From an uncultured Bacteroides sp. (lineage in GTDB: Bacteria; Bacteroidota; Bacteroidia; Bacteroidales; Bacteroidaceae), in the NCBI RefSeq assembly GCF_963678845.1, contig NZ_OY787466.1, forward strand, positions 806,001-870,000: a stretch of DNA of 64,000 nt. Reading direction: 5' to 3'. Position numbers and translations under genes: made by a program. Below, in pieces: positions 9,664 through 18,832 of the stretch (positions are counted from its first letter, which is position 1; every line of letters begins with the position of its first letter). The notes under the pieces are model-generated. The model had not been told where the DNA came from. It worked only from the letters and a program-made list of their open reading frames with translations, and made no database searches.

Positions 9664-12600
9664 ATGTTAAACAACAGATACAATATAATACAAAAAGAGC
9701 TTATCTTTTTATTATTAGTGATTATTCCAATCTTTTCTTATTGTCAGAATGGAGCAATTCAGCATTTAAAGTTTAAACAGCTTTCTACGCTTAATGGCTT
9801 GCCTACTGATGAGGTGCAGAAGGTTTTTCAGGATAAAGACGGCTATATATGGGTTGCTACCCGAAGTGGTTTATGCTTGTATGACGGTTATCAGGTTAAA
9901 ACCTACAAAGCTAATCTTTATACACCAGAGTTATTTACTAACAATGATATTCTTTGTGTGGCCGATGATAACAATAATAATTTATGGATTGGTACATTGG
10001 ATGGACTGAACATATTGAATAAAAAAACGGGTGCTATCCGTAAAATATCCATTCCGGGAGTAAATAATACCATATCCTGCTTGCTTATAACAAAAGACAA
10101 CACCGTGTGGATTGGTACTGACTCCGGTTTATGCCGGTATATTCCGCAGAACGATTCTTTTGAACTGCTTGATAAAGCCCGTACGGGAAATGTTATAAAT
10201 ACTCCTGCGATAAAGTCTTTGATTGAAGATTCAAATGGGAATATTTGGATTGGTACATGGTCGGCCGGACTTTACCGTTACAATCCAAAACTAAAGAGAT
10301 ACTATGCTTATCCTAAAATGAATGCACGCAATTCTGCGCATGTAATTTATGAAGACTATAAAAAGAGAATATGGGTAGGCACGTGGGATGAAGGGTTATT
10401 TATGATAGAGAATCCTTATGATATGAAACACTTACGATGGAAAAGGTTTGTAAATCAGAAAGGTAATCCAAATAGTTTATCTGATAATATTGTTTATTCA
10501 ATCTCAGAAGATTTTAATACCCATACCCTTTGGGTAGGTACACGTAGTGGACTTAGTATCACTGGAAACAACAATGTTTCCGATAGCTTTATTAATTACT
10601 TGCCAGAGAGTAAACAGTATCCTATCATAAATAATGAAGTAAATTCTATTATTCGCGATCGTTCCGGCATGATGTGGATTGGAACAATTGGTGGAGGAGT
10701 ATGTTGGACCAGTACCCGACAAACTCATTTTAATCTTTATAATATTGATTCCATAAAGCATGAATTGCCTACTAATTCTGTTCAGTGCCTTTATGTAGAC
10801 GACCAAGGTTTGGTTTGGATGGGAATAGGTACTTACGGACTTGCTGTATATAATCCTAAAACCAGTATATGTAATTATTATCCTAAGATTCCTGAATTCG
10901 CTGGCATAAAAGGAATGCCTACAGTAAACACTATTGTAAAGCTGAAAAGAACCAACGAATTATGGATTGGTACTTATGATGGTGGTATCTTTACATATAA
11001 GAAAGGTCAGACAGTTAAAGTTTTGCTTCCCGAAAATACTCCATATCTGAAAGATGCCTGTGTTTCTGCCATTATGGAAGATAGTAAAGGCAATTGCTGG
11101 ATAGGAACCCGCAGTGGGTTATGTATCAGATATAATAATGGGAAAGGATATATTTTTAAAACGCTGATTGCTGGCAATAAAGACTTAGGACGTTCTACCG
11201 TGCGTTCTATTTGTGAAGATAGAGATGGAACCATTTGGTGTGGTACGGGCAATTACGGTGTTATCCGTATTTCAGGAAATCCTCAGAAACCAGCAACGAT
11301 GAAGTTTGCTCACTATTCTTTAATGAATAAGAAGCTGAACTGCATTGATGCTCTTTGTTTCTTTAAAGATAAAGCAGGGAGACTATGGCTTGGTACTGAA
11401 GGTGGAGGACTAAATCTGTATGACAGAGAAAAGGATACTTTTGTTTCCGTAAATAAACTGATAAATCTTCCGGGCGATGTTGTTTCCAGTATTCAACAGG
11501 ATTCTAAAGGAAATCTATGGTTGGGCACAAATTACGGACTTGTAAGGTTGCATGTCGCAAATGAATTAAAAGAGTCTAGCTTCCGTGTTTATACTACTGC
11601 GGATGGATTGCAGGATAATTACTTTATTCAGAATTCTTCATTTAATAAGAATGGCGAGTTATTCTTTGGAGGCTATAAGGGATATAACAGTTTCTTTCCT
11701 GATAAAATGGCAGATAATGCGATGAAAGATCCTGTTGTTATAACAGATATTAAAATATTTAATCAATCTTTTGGAACTTTAGATGACGAACTGAGAAACC
11801 GGATATCAAAAGAAACTCCAGGATTTACTAAACGGATAGAATTGCCTTATAAATATAAGAACTTCACGATTGAGTTTGCGGCATTGGCTTATAATAATTC
11901 AATAGGAAACAAATATGCCTATAAGTTAGAGGGTTTTGATAAAGACTGGCAGTATACTGATGCCTCACGCCGTTTTGCGAACTATAATAACCTGAAGAGC
12001 GGAACTTATACTTTTCGATTAAAGGCTACAAATGAAAACGGAGTGTGGAATGATGCAGAGATAACTTTGGAGGTTGTAATTCTTCCTCCGTTCTGGGCAA
12101 CGTGGTGGGCATATCTTCTTTATATACTAGTAATAGCATTCATTGTTCGCTTTTCTTTAAAAGCGGTAAGGAATCGTATACAATTGAGAAACGATTTAAA
12201 GATTCAGCAAGTGGAACAAGCTAAGTCCGAGGAGGTGAACCATGCTAAACTGCAGTTCTTTACTAATATTACTCATGAGCTTTTAACACCGTTGACTATA
12301 ATTTCTGCAACGGTAGATGATCTGAAAATGGTTTCTCCTCTGCATAAAGAACATTATACTGTAATGCAGAACAATATATCGCGGCTGATCCGGTTGTTAC
12401 AGCAGATTCTTGAGTTCAGAAAAGCTGAGACCGGCAACCTGAAACTGAAAGTTTCCAATGATAACTTGGCTGCCTTTGTGAAGAAGGAGGTGGAAAGTTT
12501 TAGCCCATTAATGAAAAAAAAGAAGATGCATCTCTCTCTGGTTTGTGATCCTGAAAATATTTTTGGTTATTTTGATCCCGATAAGTTGGATAAGATTGTG

Positions 12601-13818
12601 TATAACCTTTTGTCGAATGCTTCAAAGTATAATAATGAAGGCGGATTTGTGCAGGTAAATTTGAGCTATGACTCCGAGAAAGAATATGCGGTGCTTACAA
12701 TTAAAGATAATGGTCAGGGAATTCCTCCGGAAAAGGTGAATACACTGTTCAAACGTTTCTATGAAGGCGATTATCGTCGCTTTAATACTATAGGCACAGG
12801 AATCGGACTTTCTCTGACAAAGGATCTGGTAGAATTGCATCAGGGAACTATTACTGTTGAAAGTGAACTGGATAGAGGAACCTCTTTCTGCGTTAAGATA
12901 CCGATTGATCGCTCATTTTATAGTGATGAGGAGATTGATGATTTGAAGATTGTTGCCACGGAAGGAACGATATCCGATTTGGAACTCTCTGTTCAGGAAG
13001 CGGAAAAACCGGCAGAAACAAAATCTCATTCTCTGTTGGTTATAGAAGACAATGAAGAGTTGCTTCAGCTGATGACCAGATTATTGAGCCGTGAATATAA
13101 TATTTTCACTGCGCAAAATGGAAAAGAAGGTATTGCTATTGTTGAGAATGAGGATGTTGATCTCATTGTTTCAGACATTATGATGCCCGAAATGGATGGT
13201 ATTGAGTTTTGCAAGCACCTAAAGAGTAACTTTGAAACTTGCCATATTCCGCTCATATTGCTTACTGCAAAGAATAAGGAAGAAGATAGAATTGAGGCTT
13301 ATGACTCAGGTGCCGATGGCTTTATAAGCAAACCTTTTAAACTACCGGTGCTTCACGCCAAGATAAAGAACCTGCTAAAGGGGAAAGAACGGGTAGCTAA
13401 AGACTTTAAAAAGCAGTTGGTTTTTGAAGCCAAAGAACTGAACTATACCAGTATTGATGAAGAGTTTCTGCAACGGGCTATTGACTGTGTTTACAGGCAT
13501 CTTGACGATTCCGAGTTCGACCAGCAACAGTTCATTGAAGAAATGGGGTCGAGCAAATCTACATTATATAAGAAGTTGAAATCACTTACCGGACTTAACA
13601 CTTCTGCTTTTATACGAAATATTCGCTTAAAAGCTGCCTGCAAAATTGTGGAAGAAAAGAAGCGTATCCGCATCTCCGAGCTTGCTTACGCTGTGGGCTT
13701 CAATGATCCAAAATATTTCAGTGCTTGCTTCAAAAAGGAATTCGGAATGCTTCCCAGTGAATACATTGAAAGATATTTGCCCGAGTCTTTTATTCAGGAG
13801 ACAGAAGAGAATGAATAA
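9664..13818 (+). CDS. hybrid two-component system regulator (HTCS) of the PUL
   Basis: A single-protein sensor and transcription factor. With the start at 9664 (MLNNRYNIIQ) it has 1,384 residues and a normal signal peptide ending near FSYCQN; an in-frame start at 9511 would put a second hydrophobic stretch in front and is less likely. Order: two seven-bladed Reg_prop propellers (about 25-735, repeated 'WIGT' blades), Y_Y_Y domain (about 740-805), one membrane helix (about 812-832), HisKA with His871 in THELLTPL, HATPase (DNGQGIP, GTGIGLSL), receiver with Asp1171 in VSDIMMPEMDG and Lys in FISKPF, and a C-terminal AraC helix-turn-helix. It would sense a glycan in the periplasm and activate the adjacent GH16-susCD-GH43-GH2 genes, as is usual for HTCS genes next to a PUL. 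Confidence 0.95.
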   Translation: MLNNRYNIIQKELIFLLLVIIPIFSYCQNGAIQHLKFKQLSTLNGLPTDEVQKVFQDKDGYIWVATRSGLCLYDGYQVKTYKANLYTPELFTNNDILCVADDNNNNLWIGTLDGLNILNKKTGAIRKISIPGVNNTISCLLITKDNTVWIGTDSGLCRYIPQNDSFELLDKARTGNVINTPAIKSLIEDSNGNIWIGTWSAGLYRYNPKLKRYYAYPKMNARNSAHVIYEDYKKRIWVGTWDEGLFMIENPYDMKHLRWKRFVNQKGNPNSLSDNIVYSISEDFNTHTLWVGTRSGLSITGNNNVSDSFINYLPESKQYPIINNEVNSIIRDRSGMMWIGTIGGGVCWTSTRQTHFNLYNIDSIKHELPTNSVQCLYVDDQGLVWMGIGTYGLAVYNPKTSICNYYPKIPEFAGIKGMPTVNTIVKLKRTNELWIGTYDGGIFTYKKGQTVKVLLPENTPYLKDACVSAIMEDSKGNCWIGTRSGLCIRYNNGKGYIFKTLIAGNKDLGRSTVRSICEDRDGTIWCGTGNYGVIRISGNPQKPATMKFAHYSLMNKKLNCIDALCFFKDKAGRLWLGTEGGGLNLYDREKDTFVSVNKLINLPGDVVSSIQQDSKGNLWLGTNYGLVRLHVANELKESSFRVYTTADGLQDNYFIQNSSFNKNGELFFGGYKGYNSFFPDKMADNAMKDPVVITDIKIFNQSFGTLDDELRNRISKETPGFTKRIELPYKYKNFTIEFAALAYNNSIGNKYAYKLEGFDKDWQYTDASRRFANYNNLKSGTYTFRLKATNENGVWNDAEITLEVVILPPFWATWWAYLLYILVIAFIVRFSLKAVRNRIQLRNDLKIQQVEQAKSEEVNHAKLQFFTNITHELLTPLTIISATVDDLKMVSPLHKEHYTVMQNNISRLIRLLQQILEFRKAETGNLKLKVSNDNLAAFVKKEVESFSPLMKKKKMHLSLVCDPENIFGYFDPDKLDKIVYNLLSNASKYNNEGGFVQVNLSYDSEKEYAVLTIKDNGQGIPPEKVNTLFKRFYEGDYRRFNTIGTGIGLSLTKDLVELHQGTITVESELDRGTSFCVKIPIDRSFYSDEEIDDLKIVATEGTISDLELSVQEAEKPAETKSHSLLVIEDNEELLQLMTRLLSREYNIFTAQNGKEGIAIVENEDVDLIVSDIMMPEMDGIEFCKHLKSNFETCHIPLILLTAKNKEEDRIEAYDSGADGFISKPFKLPVLHAKIKNLLKGKERVAKDFKKQLVFEAKELNYTSIDEEFLQRAIDCVYRHLDDSEFDQQQFIEEMGSSKSTLYKKLKSLTGLNTSAFIRNIRLKAACKIVEEKKRIRISELAYAVGFNDPKYFSACFKKEFGMLPSEYIERYLPESFIQETEENE

Positions 13819-14300
13819 AAACCATTGGGTAATGCCTGATGGTTTATTGCCCGGTGATTTTAATTTATAGGCCAATGGCTGAAATCTATTGCCCAATAAA
13901 ATACGTGCCTATCTGGAATATTTTTATACATTCACTATACCTTGTTTTTCTGTTTTTCTCATATTATCGTGAGAAACTTAGTGTGTAATGTGCATATAAT
14001 CAATATGTTGTGTGCTATATTCTTGTTTCTGCAACTTCTTTCCTCAAAAATACAAAAACATAAGGTTGTTTTTAGGGGGGTAACAGGGGTACTCCCTCTG
14101 AAACCCTTTGATAGTGGGGGTGACAAATTTTAGCATAAGACATATAAAAGAAGTTTTATTTAAAGTTTGTCACCACCCATAAAATATGCATACAGAAAAT
14201 TAGCATATAAACACATGTATGGAATTAAGTGATTCATAATTAGAGTTTATTCATATTTAAAGCTCTTACATTTGTGATGTTGAAACTTAAATGTAAGATC
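13819..14300 (+). promoter_or_regulatory. PUL control region between the HTCS and GH16 genes
   Basis: A 482-bp spacer without a convincing gene. It contains the inverted repeat GGTGACAAA (14119-14127) / TTTGTCACC (14166-14174), with arms 38 nt apart, about 125-180 bp upstream of the GH16 start. This is a candidate binding site for the HTCS output domain or part of a leader structure. A looser dyad (CATTGGGTAAT / ATTGCCCAAT) follows the HTCS stop and may end its transcript. Confidence 0.4.
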
Positions 14301-15179
14301 ATGAAAAAGCATTTTTTATTTTATGCCTTATCTGCATTATTATCTGGCAATCTATTTGCCCAATGCGTAGAACCGTCTCAGTCAGATATGCAATTGCCGG
14401 GAAATATTCCCGGTTACAAACTTGTGTGGAGCGATGAATTTAATCACGAAGGTAAACTCGATAGTAAAATCTGGAGCTATGAACATGGGTTTGTCAGGAA
14501 CAATGAACTCCAATGGTACCAAGAAGACAATGCTTATTGCACAGGGGGAGTGCTCAGAATAGAAGGCCGACGCGAAAGCATAAAGAACCCCAATTATATT
14601 GAAGGAAGTACTGAATGGAAAACAAAACGTGAATATGCAAATTACTCAGCTTCGAGTGTAACAACTGCCGGAACCCATTCCTGGTTATACGGACGTTTTG
14701 AAATTCGTGCAAAGATTCCTGCGGTGAAAGGTGCTTGGCCGGCAATATGGACCCTGGGATTAAATAAAGAATGGCCTCTGAATGGTGAAGTCGATTTGAT
14801 GGAGTTTTACCGCATTAATGATGTACCCTCTATTCTGGCAAACGTAGCTTGGGGAACAAATATTAGATGGACAGCTAAGTGGGACGGATCAAATAAACCG
14901 CTTAGTCATTTTACAGACAATGATACAGATTGGGCAAATAAATTTCATATCTGGCGTATGGATTGGGATAAGGATTTTATCCGTTTATATCTGGACGATG
15001 AATTGCTGAATGAAATAGATCTTTCACAAACAATAAACCCTGATGGGTTTAATCCTTTTCATCAACCCCAATATCTTTTATTGAATCTTGCTATCGGAGG
15101 TAATGGAGGCGATCCTTCCCAAACAAAATTCCCCCTGATTTATGAAATAGATTATGTACGGGTATATAAGCCTGTGTAG
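14301..15179 (+). CDS. GH16 family endo-beta-glycanase
   Basis: A secreted 292-residue enzyme. I choose the start at 14301 (MKKHFLFYAL, a standard signal peptide ending near NLFA/QC). A GTG/ATG nine or eight codons upstream would only add residues before it. The GH16 catalytic signature ExDxxE is intact in NGEVDLMEFY: Glu163 (nucleophile), Asp165 and Glu168 (acid/base). Aromatic residues around WSDEF and YGRFEIRAKIP fit the beta-jelly-roll. GH16 enzymes of this shape cut beta-1,3- or beta-1,3/1,4-glucans or beta-1,3-galactans. Given the neighbouring GH43_24 and beta-glucuronidase, an endo-beta-1,3-galactanase is my preferred guess, with laminarinase as the main alternative. A lipobox is not convincing (Gln precedes Cys). 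Confidence 0.88.
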   Translation: MKKHFLFYALSALLSGNLFAQCVEPSQSDMQLPGNIPGYKLVWSDEFNHEGKLDSKIWSYEHGFVRNNELQWYQEDNAYCTGGVLRIEGRRESIKNPNYIEGSTEWKTKREYANYSASSVTTAGTHSWLYGRFEIRAKIPAVKGAWPAIWTLGLNKEWPLNGEVDLMEFYRINDVPSILANVAWGTNIRWTAKWDGSNKPLSHFTDNDTDWANKFHIWRMDWDKDFIRLYLDDELLNEIDLSQTINPDGFNPFHQPQYLLLNLAIGGNGGDPSQTKFPLIYEIDYVRVYKPV

Positions 15180-15583
15180 AAAATAGGCTGCACAGGCTTC
15201 GTACATAGGTCGAATTATAGTTCAAAATGTACTCTAAAATAGGATATCAGCCTTTTTTAATTCATTATTTGATATGTGAATAAATCTAAAATGTTATGTT
15301 TGCTACCGTTATAATAATCAACTAATAATCTAAATACTATTAACAATGAAACCGAATTAAGTTCCTTCTTTTATCTGTTTTTTACAATTGTTTTCATTTA
15401 AGTGAGTACAATCCCTCTATTTTATGAACTATTATATGTAGAACGGTCTAATATTAAAATTTATAGATTTAACGAATCTAAAACAACTTTCAGCTTATTT
15501 TATTTATTTCTATTTTCCATGCTTATACATTACTAATTTAATATTCACTGTTTTTAACCTTATTATTTCTAATAAAAAAGAAT
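15180..15583. other. spacer between GH16 and susC
   Basis: A 404-bp AT-rich spacer with no gene. A 9-bp stem AAGCCTGTG (15168-15176) / CACAGGCTT (15191-15199) spans the GH16 stop codon but lacks a T-run. The length suggests that susC has its own promoter, but I could not assign -33/-7 boxes. Confidence 0.4.
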
Positions 15584-18500
15584 ATGGTAAAATCTAATTA
15601 TTTTAAACTAAATCGAGCAAGAACATTAACAATGTTAATCTTGTGTGTATGTTTTCTTTTCGGGGGTCAATTAGCCCAAGCCGATAACTTACAGCAAAAA
15701 TTTAAGATCTCGGGAAATGTAGTCGATACTAATGGCGAAGCTATTATTGGTGCAAATGTGCTTGTAAAAGGAACCAATGTAGGAACAATTACTGATCTTA
15801 ACGGTCATTTTACAATTTCAGCTTCTTCGGAATCTCTACTGAAGATTTCTTGTATGGGATATTTAGCAAAGGAAGTAAAGGTGGTATCTGATTCTCCTCT
15901 TTCTATAACCTTGAAAGAAGATTCTAAAACTTTAGATGAGGTTGTTGTCGTAGGTTTTGGCTCACAAAAGAAAGTCAACCTGACTGGTGCTGTAGGTACT
16001 GTCGACTCAAAAGAACTTTCATCTCGTCCTGTTGTTAATGCAACTCAAGCCTTACAGGGTTTGGTACCGGGTTTGCAAATTACACAAACAAGTGGTAGCT
16101 TAGGAGATACTCCAAGTATCAATGTTCGTGGTACTGCTACTATTGGTAAAGGTTCTACAGGTAACCCACTGATCTTGATTGATGGTATGGAAGGTGATAT
16201 TAACTCTATCAATCCGCAGGATATTGAGAACATTTCTGTATTGAAAGATGCTGCAGCTTCTTCAATCTATGGATCTCGCGCACCATTTGGTGTAATTTTG
16301 ATTACTACAAAGAATGGTAAGAGTGGCAAAACTATTGTTAATTACAATAACAACTTCCGTGTAAGCTCTGCGGTTGACATGCCTCAGATGATGGACTCTT
16401 ACACATTTGCTACTTATTTCAATGATGCATATGCTAATGCTAACTGGGGAACATTCTTTTCTGCAGACCGTATGCAACGTATTAAAGATTATCGTGATGG
16501 AAAACTGAAAGCCAGCATCACAAAAAATGGTCAGTATTGGTCTGATGGATATGGTGACGGAAATGATAATGTAGATTGGTACAAAGCTATTTATAAAAGC
16601 AGTACTTTCTCTCAGGAACACAATCTTAGTGCAAATGGTGGAACTGAAAAGCTGAACTATTATGCATCAGTGAACTACCTTGGTCAGGATGGTTTGATGA
16701 AATTGGGCAATGAAGGCTACAAACGTTATACTACTACCGCTAAGATGAATGCTCAGTTGAATGATTGGGCTAAGTTTAATTACAGTATCCGTTTTACTCG
16801 TACTGACTATGAAAGACCTTCTTCATTAACTGATGGTCTTTATTCAGACTTAGCTCGTCAGGGTTGGCCGGTATTGCCACTTTATGATCCTAACGGATAC
16901 TTGTATTCTTCTCCATCTCCAGCTTTAGGTTTGGCTACTGGTGGTACAGATGCTACTCAAACAGATAATACTTACCAACAGGCTTCTTTGATATTGGAAC
17001 CTGTAAAGAACTGGATCACTCATGTTGATGTGAATTATCGTATCAAATCGGCTAACCGTCACTGGGATTCTCACAGAACATATAATCATGATGTAGATGG
17101 TAATCCTGTTATATACAATAAGAGTTCTAATGTTCACGAAGATTATCTGAAAGAGAATTATTTGAATCTGAATATATTTTCTGAATATAGTTTTAAGTTG
17201 AATGAGAACCATAACTTTAAGGTTATGGGTGGTTTCCAGAGTGAAGAGCTGAAAAAGAAGGCCTTTGGTTTGCAACGTGATGGTATTATTGTTGATGGAC
17301 TTCCAGAAGTTGACCTTACTTCGGGTACAGCATACGATGGTACAGCTGTTACTCCGTCAGGAAATGGTGCTTCTGATTCTTGGAGTACAGCAGGTTTCTT
17401 TGGTCGTTTGAATTATGACTATAAAGGACGTTACCTTGCTGAGGTGAATGTACGTTATGATGGAACTTCTCGTTTCCGCACAGAGCAACGTTGGAATGTG
17501 TTCCCATCTGTTTCCTTAGGATGGAACATTGCCCGTGAATCTTTCTGGGAACCAATGCAAGATAAAATCAGCACTTTAAAATTACGTGCTTCTTATGGTG
17601 AATTGGGTAACCAAAACACTGATAACTGGTATCCAACTTATCAAAAGATCGATTATAAATCAAATGACACTAAAAACGGTACATGGTTGCAAAATGGTGT
17701 ATTGACTAATACCGCTTTAGTTCCGGCTTTAATTAGTTCTACTTTGGGCTGGGAGCGCGTAAAAACATGGAACGTTGGTCTTGACTTCGCTGCTTTAAAT
17801 AACCGTTTAACTGGATCATTCGATACTTATGTTCGTAAGACTTTGGATATGGTTGGCCCTGCTCCTGAATTACCTCTGGTTTTAGGTATTGAAGTTCCAA
17901 CAACGAACAATACCGACTTAAAAACTTATGGTTGGGAACTGCAATTGGGTTGGAAGGACCGTTTGAACAATGGTTTGAATTATGGTATTAACTTCACTTT
18001 GGCAGATGCACAAACAGAAATAACACGTTATCCTAATGTTACAGGTTCATTAGATTCAAAAATGTATTATTCAAAACAAAAGTTGGGTGAAATTTGGGGT
18101 TATGAAACAATTGGTATAGCTAAGACTAATGAAGAGATGAATGCTCACTTGGCAAAATTAACTAATGGTGGACAGTCTTCATTGGGTAACAGTTGGGGTG
18201 CCGGTGATATTATGTATAAGGATTTGAATGGTGATGGCAAAATTGATAATGGAGCATATACAACGGGTGATCATGGCGACTTGAAAGTAATTGGTAATAA
18301 TACTCCACGCTATCAGTTCGGTCTTGATTTATCAGCCGATTGGAAAGGTTTTGATGTTCGTTGTTTCTTCCAGGGAGTTGCAAAACGTGATTACTGGCAA
18401 GGTAGTTATTATTTCTGGGGTGTTACAAATAACATGTGGTGGTCTTCTGGTTTGAAACAACATGTAGATTACTTCCGTGCTGAAGCTTCTAATGATCTGC

Positions 18501-18817
18501 CTGCAAACATCGATGCTTATTATCCACGTCCTATCTTTGGTACAGGTAAGAATCAACAGACGCAAACCCGTTACTTGCAAGATGCTTCTTATATTCGTTT
18601 AAAGAACTTACAACTTGGTTATTCATTACCTAACAATATAGTTAGCAAATTGAATATTACTAAATTGCGTTTATTTGTATCAGGTGAAAACCTTTGGACA
18701 GGAACTAACTTGGCTAAGATGTTCGATCCTGAAACAATTGATGGTGGTAAAGATCATAACGGTAACGCTTATCCGTTACAAAGAACTATCTCATTCGGTT
18801 TAAGTTTAACCCTTTAA
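15584..18817 (+). CDS. SusC-like TonB-dependent outer-membrane transporter
   Basis: A 1,077-residue importer for oligosaccharides. Order: signal peptide (1 to about 33, ending QLAQA), carboxypeptidase-D-like beta-sandwich (about 40-115, ISGNVVDTNGEAIIGANVLV), the TonB box/SusC signature LDEVVVVGFGSQKK, plug domain (about 125-235, with NVRGTATIGKGSTGNPLILI and SSIYGSRAPFGVILI), and a 22-strand barrel ending in the aromatic/hydrophobic C-terminus ISFGLSLTL. It forms a pair with the SusD gene 15 bp downstream, which would act as its lid. Energy would come from TonB-ExbBD. Confidence 0.97.
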   Translation: MVKSNYFKLNRARTLTMLILCVCFLFGGQLAQADNLQQKFKISGNVVDTNGEAIIGANVLVKGTNVGTITDLNGHFTISASSESLLKISCMGYLAKEVKVVSDSPLSITLKEDSKTLDEVVVVGFGSQKKVNLTGAVGTVDSKELSSRPVVNATQALQGLVPGLQITQTSGSLGDTPSINVRGTATIGKGSTGNPLILIDGMEGDINSINPQDIENISVLKDAAASSIYGSRAPFGVILITTKNGKSGKTIVNYNNNFRVSSAVDMPQMMDSYTFATYFNDAYANANWGTFFSADRMQRIKDYRDGKLKASITKNGQYWSDGYGDGNDNVDWYKAIYKSSTFSQEHNLSANGGTEKLNYYASVNYLGQDGLMKLGNEGYKRYTTTAKMNAQLNDWAKFNYSIRFTRTDYERPSSLTDGLYSDLARQGWPVLPLYDPNGYLYSSPSPALGLATGGTDATQTDNTYQQASLILEPVKNWITHVDVNYRIKSANRHWDSHRTYNHDVDGNPVIYNKSSNVHEDYLKENYLNLNIFSEYSFKLNENHNFKVMGGFQSEELKKKAFGLQRDGIIVDGLPEVDLTSGTAYDGTAVTPSGNGASDSWSTAGFFGRLNYDYKGRYLAEVNVRYDGTSRFRTEQRWNVFPSVSLGWNIARESFWEPMQDKISTLKLRASYGELGNQNTDNWYPTYQKIDYKSNDTKNGTWLQNGVLTNTALVPALISSTLGWERVKTWNVGLDFAALNNRLTGSFDTYVRKTLDMVGPAPELPLVLGIEVPTTNNTDLKTYGWELQLGWKDRLNNGLNYGINFTLADAQTEITRYPNVTGSLDSKMYYSKQKLGEIWGYETIGIAKTNEEMNAHLAKLTNGGQSSLGNSWGAGDIMYKDLNGDGKIDNGAYTTGDHGDLKVIGNNTPRYQFGLDLSADWKGFDVRCFFQGVAKRDYWQGSYYFWGVTNNMWWSSGLKQHVDYFRAEASNDLPANIDAYYPRPIFGTGKNQQTQTRYLQDASYIRLKNLQLGYSLPNNIVSKLNITKLRLFVSGENLWTGTNLAKMFDPETIDGGKDHNGNAYPLQRTISFGLSLTL

Positions 18818-18832
18818 TAATTTGGTAACACA

